NCBI RefSeq assembly: GCF_009649815.1
Contig: NZ_WJIC01000010.1
Location: forward strand, 124,001-188,000
DNA length: 64,000 nt
Origin: Nocardia sp. SYP-A9097
Lineage (GTDB): Bacteria; Actinomycetota; Actinomycetes; Mycobacteriales; Mycobacteriaceae
Direction: 5' to 3'
Position numbers and translations under genes: made by a program. Shown in pieces: positions 8,417 through 16,890 of this stretch (positions within the stretch are counted from its first letter, which is position 1; every line of letters starts with the position of its first letter). Under the pieces are notes generated by a model that was not told where the DNA came from, did not search any database, and saw only the letters and a list, made by a program, of their open reading frames with translations.

Positions 8417-8507
8417 CCGTCATTCCCGCGTGCTTTTGGCGGGAATCCACCGAAATCAGCTGAGCCACTTCAGGTGTGGATCCCGGCCAACACGCCGGGA
8501 TGACGGG
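8417..8507. repeat. REP-like element, inverted pair of copies (A and B)
   Basis: Copy A (about 8417-8451) and copy B (about 8474-8507) are inverted versions of the same sequence, pattern GTGGATCCCGGCCAA...GCCGGGATGACGG. Each contains its own hairpin, and together they form a larger cruciform-capable structure. Related single copies occur at 36166-36200 and 60566-60601. The element lies in the intergenic space between convergent genes. Confidence 0.75.
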
Positions 8508-8596
8508 ACATGGCATCACACCTTGAACCTTTGGTAGACCGCGCCCGTAATCGAAAGCGATTGCGGGCGTGGAGTTTCGGCGCATTGCTGGCCGTA

Positions 8597-9958
8597 TCAG
8601 CGGGGAAGGATATTGCGGTTGAAGCGGAAGAGGTTCTGCGCGTCGTACTTCGACTTCAGCGCGGCCAGGCGGTCATAGGTGGCACCGGTGTAGAAACCTC
8701 GGGTCTGAGCTTCGTCGGCCTGATCGCCGCCGCCGTACAGGAAGTTCAGGTTCTGGCCGATGGTCCACGGCGCCACTGTCTTTCGGATCCGCTCGAGACC
8801 GTCGGTGACGGTGGCGGCGTCCGGGCCGGGCAGGGCGATGGCACGAGCGACATACTCGGCGCCGCGGTGATCCACGGCGATACCGGCCGGGCCCGGACGC
8901 CCAAGCGCGCCGCCCATGTGCCGCACACCCGCGACGACCGGGAGCGCGGACTCCGGACCGGTCGCCTCCAGGAAGGCATCGGTGACATCGGCCGGCAGTT
9001 CGTCGAGCAACGCGTTGGTGGAGGTGTAGGGGTGCGGGTGCGGCGGATCGTTGTAGATGACGTGAGAGTCGGTGTAGGGCATGAGCTTCAAGGTGTCGGC
9101 GAACAGTTCGCCCACCGCGCGCAGCGGTGCGACCAGGCGCTCACCCTCGGCCTGCGAACCGGTGTAGGTGATATTCACCGTTGCCAGGAAGCGCCCGCGC
9201 AGGCGCTCCGGGAACTGCGGAATATTCGGCATGGTCATCCAGCCGATATTGGAGGTGAGCTGCTCCGGCAGATGGGTGGTCCACAGCCGCCAGGCCTCCA
9301 GTGCCTGCGGCACCAGCGGGCCGTCGAATTGCAGCTGGCCGCCGTAAACCGTTGTCACCGGGACCAATTCGAGCTCCAGTGCGGTGACGATGCCGAAGTT
9401 GCCGCCGGTGCCGAGTACCGCGCCGAAGAGTTCGTCACCTGGCTCCAGGCGGCGGGCGCGACCGTCCGCGGTCACCATCTCGATGGCCCGCACATGGTCT
9501 GCGGCATAACCGAATTCGCGGGCCATCAGGCCCGTGCCGCCGCCGAGGGTATAGCCGACCACGCCGACCGAATTCGAGGAACCGTTCAGCGGCGCCAGCC
9601 CGTGCGCGGCGGCCGCCTCAATCAGCTGCCCGGCCTGCACACCGGCGCCGACGCGGGCGGTACGAGTGGCGGCGTCGATCCGGATATCGGTCATGCGCCG
9701 GGTATTGATGAGCACTCCCCCGTCGGCGGCCACCGACAGGCCGTGCCCGGTGGCCTGCACCGCGACCGGAAGTCCTTGCCGGGCAGCGTATTCCACGGCG
9801 GCGCGGACATCTTCGGCGTGTGCGGCGGTAATGACGAGCGCGGGGCGATGGGTGTAACCCGTTTGGAAGCCCGAGATCTCGGCCTCGTAACCGCTGTCAC
9901 CCGGCTGGTGGACCGCGCCGGTGACGGTGGGCAGTTCGGTGTTCGCGTTCTTCGTCAT
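8597..9958 (-). CDS. FAD-binding (berberine-bridge/BBE-type) oxidoreductase
   Basis: A 453-residue oxidase of the vanillyl-alcohol/BBE flavoprotein superfamily. The FAD_binding_4 domain occupies about residues 35-210, with the FAD-linking histidine in ATGHGLSV (about residue 70) and the GVVGYTLGGGTG FAD loop (about 130-142). The C-terminal BBE segment ends FRFNRNILP. The second, cysteine attachment site of bicovalent members was not seen, so single covalent attachment is likely. The substrate is unknown (sugars, polyketides and alkaloids are all known in the family). It diverges from a LysR regulator, the usual arrangement for an inducible catabolic or biosynthetic enzyme. Confidence 0.88.
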   Translation of the reverse strand: MTKNANTELPTVTGAVHQPGDSGYEAEISGFQTGYTHRPALVITAAHAEDVRAAVEYAARQGLPVAVQATGHGLSVAADGGVLINTRRMTDIRIDAATRTARVGAGVQAGQLIEAAAAHGLAPLNGSSNSVGVVGYTLGGGTGLMAREFGYAADHVRAIEMVTADGRARRLEPGDELFGAVLGTGGNFGIVTALELELVPVTTVYGGQLQFDGPLVPQALEAWRLWTTHLPEQLTSNIGWMTMPNIPQFPERLRGRFLATVNITYTGSQAEGERLVAPLRAVGELFADTLKLMPYTDSHVIYNDPPHPHPYTSTNALLDELPADVTDAFLEATGPESALPVVAGVRHMGGALGRPGPAGIAVDHRGAEYVARAIALPGPDAATVTDGLERIRKTVAPWTIGQNLNFLYGGGDQADEAQTRGFYTGATYDRLAALKSKYDAQNLFRFNRNILPR

Positions 9959-10006
9959 GTTTCCGACTCTGCCCTGCCTGAATTGATAACTCCAACAGAT
10001 AGTTTT

Positions 10007-10019
10007 TCTAGTAGCTAGA
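10007..10019. promoter_or_regulatory. LysR-type box (T-N11-A) between FAD oxidase and LysR
   Basis: TTCTAGTAGCTAGAA at 10006-10020 is an inverted repeat with 6-bp arms that satisfies the T-N11-A rule for LysR regulators. It lies 10 bp before the LysR start and about 50 bp before the oxidase start. Confidence 0.6.
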
Positions 10020-10029
10020 ATCAGTAGTT

Positions 10030-10971
10030 ATGGAACTACGGCAGTTGCGCTACTTCGTCGCCGTCGCCGAGGAGGCCAACTTCACCCGCGCGGCCACCCG
10101 CCTGCACCTGACGCAACCCGGGTTGAGCGCGCAGATCAAACAACTGGAACATGAACTGGGACAACAGCTTCTGGATCGATCGACGCGCTCGGTCACGCTC
10201 ACCCCGGTCGGCGCGGCGGTCTTGACCCATGCCAAGGCGGCACTGGAAGCCGCCGAACGGATCACGCATACCGTGGACGAGTTCACCGGATTGCTGCGCG
10301 GGCATGTGCGGGTCGGCATGATCTCCGGCGCGGCCAATGACGAGGTCGATATCGCGCGGGTCCTGGCCGAATACCACCGCGATCATCCGCAGATCGCCAT
10401 CTCGCTCACCGAGGACACCTCCGAAGCCATGTACGCGGCGCTGCGGCATGGCGAACTCGATATCGCACTGCTCGGCCTCACGGGCGCGGAGCTGGATCCG
10501 GCGGTGGAGGCCGAGACCGTCTTCGATTCGGTCATCGTGGCCGCCGTCGCGACCGATGCCACCGGGTTCGGCGATCGCATCACCCTGACCGAACTGTGCG
10601 AGCATTCGCTGATCTGCCTGCCGCGCGGTACCGGAATCCGAGGGGTACTCGAGAGATCGTGTGCGACAGCCGGTTTGGTGCCGGATGTGGCGTTCGAAGC
10701 CGCCGCGCCGCCGCTGCTCATCCGGCTCGCCGCGCACGGACTCGGAGTGGCGGTGGTGCCGCCGCTCCGCGAGGCCGACGCCGCCGCGCTCGGGGTGCGC
10801 ATGCTCGATATCGACCCCTCGATGTCGGGCCGCCTGGCGCTCGCCTGGAATCGGGAGCGACCGCTCAGCCCCGCCGCGAAGATCCTGCTCGGCCAGATCC
10901 GCATCGCATTCCGCGGCTGGAAGAACCAGGACACGATCTTCGTCGAACGACAGGTACGCATTCTTCCCTAA
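10030..10971 (+). CDS. LysR-family transcriptional regulator
   Basis: A 313-residue LTTR. The winged helix at residues 1-60 (MELRQLRYFVAVAEEANFTRAATRLHLTQPGLSAQI) is canonical, followed by a linker helix and a periplasmic-binding-protein-like effector domain (about 90-295). It is divergently transcribed from the FAD oxidase and presumably activates it with an unknown co-inducer. Its TAA stop lies inside the 15-bp inverted repeat that overlaps the promoter of the next gene. Confidence 0.92.
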   Translation: MELRQLRYFVAVAEEANFTRAATRLHLTQPGLSAQIKQLEHELGQQLLDRSTRSVTLTPVGAAVLTHAKAALEAAERITHTVDEFTGLLRGHVRVGMISGAANDEVDIARVLAEYHRDHPQIAISLTEDTSEAMYAALRHGELDIALLGLTGAELDPAVEAETVFDSVIVAAVATDATGFGDRITLTELCEHSLICLPRGTGIRGVLERSCATAGLVPDVAFEAAAPPLLIRLAAHGLGVAVVPPLREADAAALGVRMLDIDPSMSGRLALAWNRERPLSPAAKILLGQIRIAFRGWKNQDTIFVERQVRILP

Positions 10972-11005
10972 ACGTCCCTATTGCAAGTCACAATAGGGAC
11001 GTTTA
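10969..11005 (+). promoter_or_regulatory. 15-bp inverted repeat overlapping a leaderless promoter
   Basis: Perfect 15-bp arms (10969-10983 and 10991-11005, TAAACGTCCCTATTG and its complement) are separated by 7 bp. A promoter reads through it: -35 TTGCAA (10981-10986), a 17-bp spacer and -10 TACAGT (11004-11009). The GTG start at 11017 is 7 nt past the -10, so the transcript would be leaderless. A dimer bound to the arms would occlude the promoter, suggesting autorepression by the regulator encoded next. The hairpin could also end LysR transcription. Confidence 0.7.
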
Positions 11006-11016
11006 CAGTAGTTCGC

Positions 11017-11448
11017 GTGAACGATCGCCTGTACTCCGTGGAGGAAGTCGCCGAACGCCTCGGCCTGCATGTACGCACCGTCCGAGGCTATGTGCGCGAT
11101 GGGAAGCTCCCGGCCGTACGCATCGGCAAGCAATACCGCATCGCGCATGCGGATCTGGAGGCCTTCACCGGCCGCCCGGTCCCGGATGCGTTGCGCGAGA
11201 ACATCTCCCGGCAGCGGTATGCCGAGGTGTCGAGCATTGTCGAGGTCGACGCGGTGGATCGGCGCACCGCCGACCGCGTCTCCACCCTGCTGACCGGTGC
11301 GGCGGGCAATCAGCAGGCCGGTGACGAACCGCTGCGTTTCCAGACCTTCTACGACGCCGAACGCGCCCGGCTGAAGATCATCATCGTGGGCGACCTGGGC
11401 GCGACCGCCCGGCTGCTCGAATATATGGAAGGGGTGCTCAGCTCATGA
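11017..11448 (+). CDS. Excisionase-type (HTH_17) DNA-binding regulator
   Basis: A 143-residue protein. The first 55 residues form a MerR/excisionase winged helix (YSVEEVAERLGLHVRTVRGYVRDGKLPAVRIGKQYRI). The rest, about 85 residues with a beta-rich end (FQTFYDAERARLKIIIVGDLGATARLLEYMEG), has no clear family and may sense a ligand or form the dimer. The GTG at 11017 is chosen because it follows directly on a good promoter and starts just before the domain. The gene overlaps the downstream hydrolase by 4 nt (ATGA), so both are made together. It is not near any phage or integrase gene, so true excision activity is unlikely. Confidence 0.82.
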   Translation: MNDRLYSVEEVAERLGLHVRTVRGYVRDGKLPAVRIGKQYRIAHADLEAFTGRPVPDALRENISRQRYAEVSSIVEVDAVDRRTADRVSTLLTGAAGNQQAGDEPLRFQTFYDAERARLKIIIVGDLGATARLLEYMEGVLSS

Positions 11449-12335
11449 GTACGACACACGACTCCCCCGGCGGCACCGCACAATCGACGGTCGCGCCCAT
11501 CTACAAGTCCGCCGCCGGGGCCGCGGCCATTGCCGAGCAGTATCGAGAGGTACTGCGCGCGTGGCCGATTCCCTCGGAACAGCTGCTGGTGCCGACCCGC
11601 GAGGGCGACACCTTCGTCATCGCCGCCGGACCCCGAGACGCGCCGCCACTGGTGCTGCTGCACGGCTCCGGCGCGAACTCGGGCACGTGGCGGGGCGATA
11701 TCCCGTCCTGGGCAAAGGAATTCCGCGTCTATGCCGTTGATATGGTCGGCGAGCCCGGCGGCAGCGCACCGTCGCGCCCGGTACTGGACTCCGAGGCGGT
11801 CGCGCTCTGGCTCGACGATGTCCTTGCGGGACTCGGTATTTCGAGCACGGCTGTCGCGGCGATCTCGCTCGGCGGCTGGACCGCACTGGATTACGCCATT
11901 CGCCGCCCCGAGCGGGTCACCCAGTTGGCGCTGTTGTGCCCCGGCGGTGTCGGCAAGCAACGCTACGGCTGGATCCTGAAGGCCATCGTCCCGCGCCTGC
12001 TCGGCCGCCACGACCTGCACAGCTCCGCTCGCACGGTGACCGGATTGCAGGGTCCGCATCTGGATGCGGTGGTGGACGAGATCGCCCTGACCTTCACCCA
12101 CTTCAATCCGCGCCGGGAACGCCTGCCGCGCTTCACCGATACGCAATTGCGGGGTCTCACCATGCCGGTGCTGACCATCGTCGGCGAACGCGATGTCATG
12201 TTCGACTCCGCCGAAACCGCCCGCCGCATAACCCGTTTCGTTCCCGATGCCAAAGTTCAGGTGTTGCCCGGGATCGGCCACGCCATCCTCGACCAGACGA
12301 ATATGATCCTGGACTTCCTCCGCGCCGGCGCCTGA
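11445..12335 (+). CDS. Alpha/beta hydrolase
   Basis: A 296-residue serine hydrolase. Visible landmarks are the oxyanion loop HGSGANSG (about residue 74), the nucleophile elbow AISLGGW (Ser about 147), the acid in VGERDVMFD and the base in GIGHAI near the C-terminus; a cap domain lies between about 170 and 230. The first 45 residues look like an extra helical lead-in. It is translationally coupled to the upstream regulator (ATGA overlap), which suggests the pair senses and degrades one compound. Substrate class (ester, lactone, epoxide) cannot be told from sequence. Confidence 0.88.
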   Translation: MSTTHDSPGGTAQSTVAPIYKSAAGAAAIAEQYREVLRAWPIPSEQLLVPTREGDTFVIAAGPRDAPPLVLLHGSGANSGTWRGDIPSWAKEFRVYAVDMVGEPGGSAPSRPVLDSEAVALWLDDVLAGLGISSTAVAAISLGGWTALDYAIRRPERVTQLALLCPGGVGKQRYGWILKAIVPRLLGRHDLHSSARTVTGLQGPHLDAVVDEIALTFTHFNPRRERLPRFTDTQLRGLTMPVLTIVGERDVMFDSAETARRITRFVPDAKVQVLPGIGHAILDQTNMILDFLRAGA

Positions 12336-12372
12336 GCTCGAATCCACCTGGCTGGGCCTGGCTCGCACGCAC

Positions 12373-12405
12373 CAGCCCCCGCTCCGAATCGCGGAGCGGG
12401 GGCTG
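12373..12405. terminator. Bidirectional terminator
   Basis: A perfect 14-bp stem (CAGCCCCCGCTCCG) with a 5-nt loop between the convergent hydrolase and ABC transporter genes. Confidence 0.75.
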
Positions 12406-12420
12406 AAAGGTGTTGTCCTG

Positions 12421-13200
12421 CTACAGAATGCGGGACAGGAACGCCTTGGTGCGGTCGTGCTGGGGGTTGGCGAGTACCTCGCGCGGATTACCCGCCTCGA
12501 CGACCACGCCACCGTCCATGAAGACCAGCTGATCGGCGACCTCACGGGCGAAGCCCATTTCGTGCGTCACCACGATCATGGTCATACCGTCGGCCGCCAG
12601 TTCGCGCATGACACCGAGGACCTCACCGACGAGCTCCGGATCGAGCGCCGAGGTGGGCTCATCGAAGAGCATCAGCTTGGGGTCCATGGCCAGTGCCCGT
12701 GCGATTGCGACGCGCTGCTGCTGGCCGCCCGAGAGCTGCGCCGGATACGAATCGGCCTTGTCCGCCAAGCCGACTCGATCCAGGAGCGTGCGGGCGCGTT
12801 TCATCGCGTCGGCCTTCTTGACCTTCTTCACCTGGGTCGGAGCCTCGATGACATTCTCGAGCACGGTCCGGTGAGGGAAGAGGTTGAAGTGCTGGAACAC
12901 CATGCCGATATCGCGGCGCTGCCGGGCGGCATCGCGCGGATGGAGTTCATACAGCTTGCCGGCCTTCTCGCGATAGCCGACGAGTTCGCCGTCCACATAC
13001 AGCCTTCCGGCGTTCACATCCTCCAGATGGTTGATGCAGCGCAGGAAGGTGGACTTACCGGAGCCGGACGGCCCGATGAGGCACATCACCTCACCGCGAT
13101 TGACCTCCAGTGAAATGCCCTTCAGCACATTGAGTGCGCCGAAGTTCTTGCACACCCGATCGGCGCGCACCATCGGCGTCGCGGAATCGTTGGTACTCAA
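12421..13200 (-). CDS. Polar amino-acid ABC transporter, ATP-binding subunit (GlnQ-like)
   Basis: A 259-residue ATPase with Walker A GPSGSGKST, the Q-loop region, signature LSGGQQQR, Walker B LMLFDEP and switch histidine VTHEMG. This is the GlnQ/HisP subfamily that energises uptake of polar amino acids. The TTG at 13200 overlaps the permease stop by 4 nt (TTGA), so coupled initiation there is likely; the ATG at 13173 is an alternative. It is the third gene of a binding protein-permease-ATPase operon. Confidence 0.93.
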   Translation of the reverse strand: MSTNDSATPMVRADRVCKNFGALNVLKGISLEVNRGEVMCLIGPSGSGKSTFLRCINHLEDVNAGRLYVDGELVGYREKAGKLYELHPRDAARQRRDIGMVFQHFNLFPHRTVLENVIEAPTQVKKVKKADAMKRARTLLDRVGLADKADSYPAQLSGGQQQRVAIARALAMDPKLMLFDEPTSALDPELVGEVLGVMRELAADGMTMIVVTHEMGFAREVADQLVFMDGGVVVEAGNPREVLANPQHDRTKAFLSRIL

Positions 13201-14153
13201 TGCGCTTCCACCCCCGCACGCTGCTGTACAGCGGCCAACGCCTTCAACTGCTTTCCGGTCAGCTTGCGCGAGGAGCCGCGCGAGTAGTACCGCTCCAGAT
13301 AGAACTGCCCGACCATGAGCACACTGGTGACCGCGAGGTACCAGGTGGCCGCGACCAGCAGCAGCGGAATCGGCTGGAAGTTGACGCCGTAGATATCGCG
13401 CGCCCGGCCGTACAGGTCGGTGGTGAGCGGGATGGCGGTGACCAGCGAGGTGGTCTTGAGCATGGAGATCAGCTCATTACCGGTCGGCGGGATGATCACC
13501 CGCATGGCCTGTGGCAGCACCGTGCGGGTCATGGTCTGCGACCACGACATGCCCAGCGCCGTCGACGCCTCACGCTGCCCGTCGTCCACGGAATTGATTC
13601 CGGCACGGACGATTTCGGCCATATACGCGGCCTCGTTCAAACCCAGGCCGACCATGGCGAAGAAGAACGGCGCCGACCAGTGCTGCACATCGAAGTGCGC
13701 GAACGACGGACCGAACGGCACACCAACGGTGATCGTCTTGTACAGCGACGGGAACAGGCCCCAGAACACCAACTGCACGTAGACGGGGGTCCCGCGGAAG
13801 ATCCACAGGTATACCCACGCCACCGAGCGCAGCACCGGATTCGGCGACAGCCGCATGACGGCCAGCAACACACCGAGCACCACGCCGATGGCCATGGCCA
13901 GCACCGTGAGCTCCAGGGTGACCATCGCACCGGAGGCGATCTTGCTGTCCCGCAAGTACTTGAAGTAGGTGTCCCAGTGATACGCCGGATTGGTCTTGGC
14001 GCCGTAGAGGAACAGTGCGACCAGTGTCAGTAGCACGGCCGCGGCGATCCACCGGCCCGGCCGACGCAGCGGAATCGCTTTGATCGGTTCGGGCTCGGTG
14101 GATTTCGCGATCGTCACAGCCGAGGCTGCGGAATTACTCTCGTCCTGCGACAT
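13197..14153 (-). CDS. Polar amino-acid ABC transporter, permease
   Basis: A 318-residue HisM/GlnP-type inner-membrane permease. After about 35 cytoplasmic residues there are roughly five to six membrane segments, and the EAA loop for ATPase contact is seen at AYMAEIVRAGINSVDDGQREAS. Because a single permease is encoded, it probably forms a homodimer. It starts 9 bp after the binding-protein gene ends and overlaps the ATPase gene by 4 nt. Confidence 0.93.
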   Translation of the reverse strand: MSQDESNSAASAVTIAKSTEPEPIKAIPLRRPGRWIAAAVLLTLVALFLYGAKTNPAYHWDTYFKYLRDSKIASGAMVTLELTVLAMAIGVVLGVLLAVMRLSPNPVLRSVAWVYLWIFRGTPVYVQLVFWGLFPSLYKTITVGVPFGPSFAHFDVQHWSAPFFFAMVGLGLNEAAYMAEIVRAGINSVDDGQREASTALGMSWSQTMTRTVLPQAMRVIIPPTGNELISMLKTTSLVTAIPLTTDLYGRARDIYGVNFQPIPLLLVAATWYLAVTSVLMVGQFYLERYYSRGSSRKLTGKQLKALAAVQQRAGVEAH

Positions 14154-14162
14154 GGTGGGTTA

Positions 14163-15071
14163 TCAGCCCTGTGCTCCGTTGATGACGGACTTGGTGATCA
14201 CGCCGTCCTGAACGCCCCAGTTCTCGGCGATCTTCTTGTACTGCCCGTTGTCGATCAGGTACTGCACGGCCTCCTGCAGCACGGGACCGATCGACGAACC
14301 CTTCTTCACCGGCCAGCCGTACGGCGCGGAGTCGAAGATGGAACCCGAGGGCTCGATGGTGCCCTGGTTCTGCTTGATGGCGTACGCGGTCACCGGCGAA
14401 TCGGCGGACATGGCGTCGACCTGACCGTTGACCAGCGCGGTGGCCGCGGCACTCTGCTCGTCGTAGGCGACCTTGGTGATCTCCGGCTTACCGGCGGCGA
14501 CACACGCCGCGCTCTTGGCCGGAATCTCGTCGGTGTCCTGAACAGTGGTGCGCTGCACGGCGACTCGCTTACCGCAGGCATTGTTCGGGTCGATCGTCTT
14601 CCCCTTCTGCTGGGCCCACTGGCTGCCCGCGGTGAAGTAGGTGACGAAGTCGGCGGTCTTCTCGCGCTCCTTGTTATCGGTGAACGAGGACATGCCGAGG
14701 TTGTAGGTACCGGCCTCGATACCCGGGATGATCTTCTCGAAGTCGGCTTCCTTGTAATCGGCCGACAGGCCGAGCACCTTGGCCACCGCGTCCATCAGAT
14801 CGACGTCGTAGCCGACGATCTTGCCCGAACCCGGATCCTTGTACTCGTTGGGCGAGTACGGGGTGTTCACGCCGACGAGCAGCTTGCCCGAGCTCTTGAT
14901 GTCCGCGGGCACCTTGGCGGCGATGGTGTCGACCTTGGACACATCCACCTTCGCCACATCGGGCGCGTTGGAATCCGAGTTGCTGGTACACGCGGTCAGC
15001 ACCAGGGCGCCACCCGCGACTACGCAGGCGGCCCGCAGGGCACGCCCGCGGAGAGAGTTACGAACAGACAC
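14163..15071 (-). CDS. Polar amino-acid ABC transporter, substrate-binding lipoprotein
   Basis: A 302-residue SBP_bac_3-family protein. The GTG at 15071 has an AGGA site and opens onto a signal peptide with lipobox LTAC at about residue 26-29, so the protein is a lipid-anchored receptor. The body contains the family motif GYDVDLMDAVAKVLG and a C-terminal hinge. In-frame codons upstream to 15170 would bury the signal peptide and are rejected. Ligand specificity (Glu/Gln/Asp/basic) is not decidable. It is the first gene of the three-gene operon. Confidence 0.92.
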   Translation of the reverse strand: MSVRNSLRGRALRAACVVAGGALVLTACTSNSDSNAPDVAKVDVSKVDTIAAKVPADIKSSGKLLVGVNTPYSPNEYKDPGSGKIVGYDVDLMDAVAKVLGLSADYKEADFEKIIPGIEAGTYNLGMSSFTDNKEREKTADFVTYFTAGSQWAQQKGKTIDPNNACGKRVAVQRTTVQDTDEIPAKSAACVAAGKPEITKVAYDEQSAAATALVNGQVDAMSADSPVTAYAIKQNQGTIEPSGSIFDSAPYGWPVKKGSSIGPVLQEAVQYLIDNGQYKKIAENWGVQDGVITKSVINGAQG

Positions 15072-15224
15072 AGCAGTCCTCCACAGTTCGGTCACGCGAC
15101 ATCCGGACGTCGCCCGCCGTTTTGAAATGTAGGCGGTTCGTACATTCCATGCCGGTCGGTAACCGAACATTAATCGGCGACACGCCGAAGCGTGGCCGAT
15201 ACACGCCCGGTTCCGGAAGTGCGC

Positions 15225-16310
15225 TCACCAGCGGTGCAGCCGGGCGCGCACCTGCTCGGTGAATTCGGTGGTAGATGCTAACCCACCCAAATCGGAAGTA
15301 GCGACTCCGGCCCGCAACGTCTCCGCAACCCCGTGTTCGATTCGCTCGGCCACCCGTCGCAGCGCACTATGCGAACAGCGGGTCGCCAACCAGCGCAGCA
15401 GTAACGCGGCAGAGAGCATGAGCGCCACCGGATTCGCGCGATTGTGGCCGGTGAGCGTGGGCGCGGCACCGTGCACGGCCTGCGCCATGGCCTGGTCATC
15501 CGAACAGTTCAGCGAGGCCGCCAAACCCAGAGAACCAGTCAATTCCCCGGCCAGATCCGACAGGATGTCGCCGAAGAGATTCTCGGTGACGATCACGTCG
15601 TAATCCCCCGGCGCGCGGACCAGATGCGCGGCCGCGGCATCGACGTGCTCATCGGTCACCTCGATATCCGGGTACCGGGTGGCGATCTCGTAGCACACGT
15701 CCCGGAACAGGCCCATGGTCACCGGCAGCACATTCGCCTTGTGCACGATGGTGACCTTCTTGCGGCGATCGCTCGCGCCGTCGAAGGCCAGCCGCGCGAC
15801 ACGCTCGATGGCCTGACGCGTGAACACGCCGATGGCCATTGCCATATCGGCGGTCGGACGGAATTCGCCGGAGCCGGTGAACATATTGCGATCGGCGTAC
15901 AGGCCCTCGCTGTTCTCCCGCACGATCACCAGATCCATCTCGGGCGCGACCGAACGCACACCCGCGATGGTCCGCGAGGGACGCACATTGCCGTACAGGC
16001 CGAAACGCTTTCGCACCGCGCCCGCCGGCGGCAGACCGGTGCGATGCTCCGGCGCGTACGAGGCACTGTCGTGCGGGCCCATGATCCAGCCCTCGAGACC
16101 TTCGAGGACCCGCAGCGTCGACTCGGGCATGGGGTCACCGAATTGTTCGATCGCGGTGTGACCGATCGGCAAATGCACCCACTCCACCGCGGTCAGGCCT
16201 ACCACCTCGAAGGCATCGTCCACCACATCGCGGGTCGCCCGCACAATCTCCGGGCCGATGCCGTCACCCTCGATCAGGCCCAGCCGGAGCCGAGTCTCGC
16301 TGTCGCTCAT
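15225..16310 (-). CDS. Isocitrate/isopropylmalate dehydrogenase family protein
   Basis: A 361-residue beta-decarboxylating dehydrogenase. The start LIEGDGIGPEI, the substrate/arginine region FGLYGNVRPSRT, the catalytic Tyr area RENSEGLYAD, the Lys in VHKANVLP and the metal-binding NLFGDILSDLAGEL are all present. Relative to LeuB the substrate loop differs (ENSEGLYA rather than EGTEGPY), pointing to isocitrate-, homoisocitrate- or tartrate-type substrates; a genuine LeuB role is less likely. The ATG at 16310 is favoured by a GAGG 9 nt upstream. It lies 150 bp upstream of, and in line with, the amino-acid transporter operon. Confidence 0.88.
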   Translation of the reverse strand: MSDSETRLRLGLIEGDGIGPEIVRATRDVVDDAFEVVGLTAVEWVHLPIGHTAIEQFGDPMPESTLRVLEGLEGWIMGPHDSASYAPEHRTGLPPAGAVRKRFGLYGNVRPSRTIAGVRSVAPEMDLVIVRENSEGLYADRNMFTGSGEFRPTADMAMAIGVFTRQAIERVARLAFDGASDRRKKVTIVHKANVLPVTMGLFRDVCYEIATRYPDIEVTDEHVDAAAAHLVRAPGDYDVIVTENLFGDILSDLAGELTGSLGLAASLNCSDDQAMAQAVHGAAPTLTGHNRANPVALMLSAALLLRWLATRCSHSALRRVAERIEHGVAETLRAGVATSDLGGLASTTEFTEQVRARLHRW

Positions 16311-16439
16311 GCCGGTCATCCTCGCGCAAACGCCACAGCGGCCACCCGGCGGCACGCGGTTGGCCGCTACCGTAGTGGGTAAAGGGAAGAGAACCGCCCG
16401 ACCCGGTGTTGGACCGGAAAATCGACATGAGAGGACGTC

Positions 16440-16808
16440 ATGGCCACCCAGACACTGACCGAGCAGAACTTCGATGACATCGTCACCAAGAGCGACGTGG
16501 TTCTCGTCGACTTCTGGGCTGCGTGGTGCGGTCCGTGCCGTTCGTTCGCCCCCACCTTCGAGTCGTCCTCGGAGAAGCACCCGGATGTGGTGCACGGCAA
16601 GGTCGACACCGAGGCCGAACAGGGCCTGGCCGCCGCCGCGAATATCCGGTCGATTCCGACCATTATGGCTTTCCGCGAGGGCGTGCTGGTTTTCGCGCAG
16701 CCCGGCGCACTTCCGCCCGCCGCGCTCGAGGATCTCATCGGGCAGGTGAAGGAGCTCGATATGGACGAGGTCCGCAAGCAGCTCGCCGAGCAGCAGGCCC
16801 AGGCTTAG
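16440..16808 (+). CDS. Thioredoxin
   Basis: A 122-residue thioredoxin with the redox motif WCGPC (about residues 29-33), cis-proline IPT and the buried acid in VDFWAAWCG. The C-terminal 20 residues (MDEVRKQLAEQQAQA) form an extra helix seen in an actinobacterial thioredoxin subgroup. It would reduce cytoplasmic protein disulphides. A GAGAGG site precedes the ATG, and the promoter lies between this gene and the divergent dehydrogenase. Confidence 0.93.
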   Translation: MATQTLTEQNFDDIVTKSDVVLVDFWAAWCGPCRSFAPTFESSSEKHPDVVHGKVDTEAEQGLAAAANIRSIPTIMAFREGVLVFAQPGALPPAALEDLIGQVKELDMDEVRKQLAEQQAQA

Positions 16809-16851
16809 CCTGGCGCGAAATGCGTTGGCACCGCCGGTAATTCACGCACCG

Positions 16852-16887
16852 AATGCGCCGCAATCCCCGAAAGGGTTGCGGCGCATT
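16852..16887. terminator. Bidirectional terminator
   Basis: A 12-bp stem (AATGCGCCGCAA) extended by three more pairs with one mismatch, lying between convergent thioredoxin and the next gene. Confidence 0.7.
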
Positions 16888-16890
16888 CGT

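Noticed and set aside
8316..8585. 89-codon minus-strand frame with a VIPACWPGSTPE-like stretch
   Set aside because: It reads through REP-like copies A and B; the same peptide pattern appears at copy D, showing that it comes from the repeat and not from a gene.
8510..10018. 502-codon plus-strand frame
   Set aside because: It is antisense to the FAD oxidoreductase, which has clear motifs and a proper start.
13134..14033. 299-codon plus-strand frame, His/Arg/Gln-rich
   Set aside because: Shadow of the ABC permease gene; composition is typical of antisense reading of membrane proteins.
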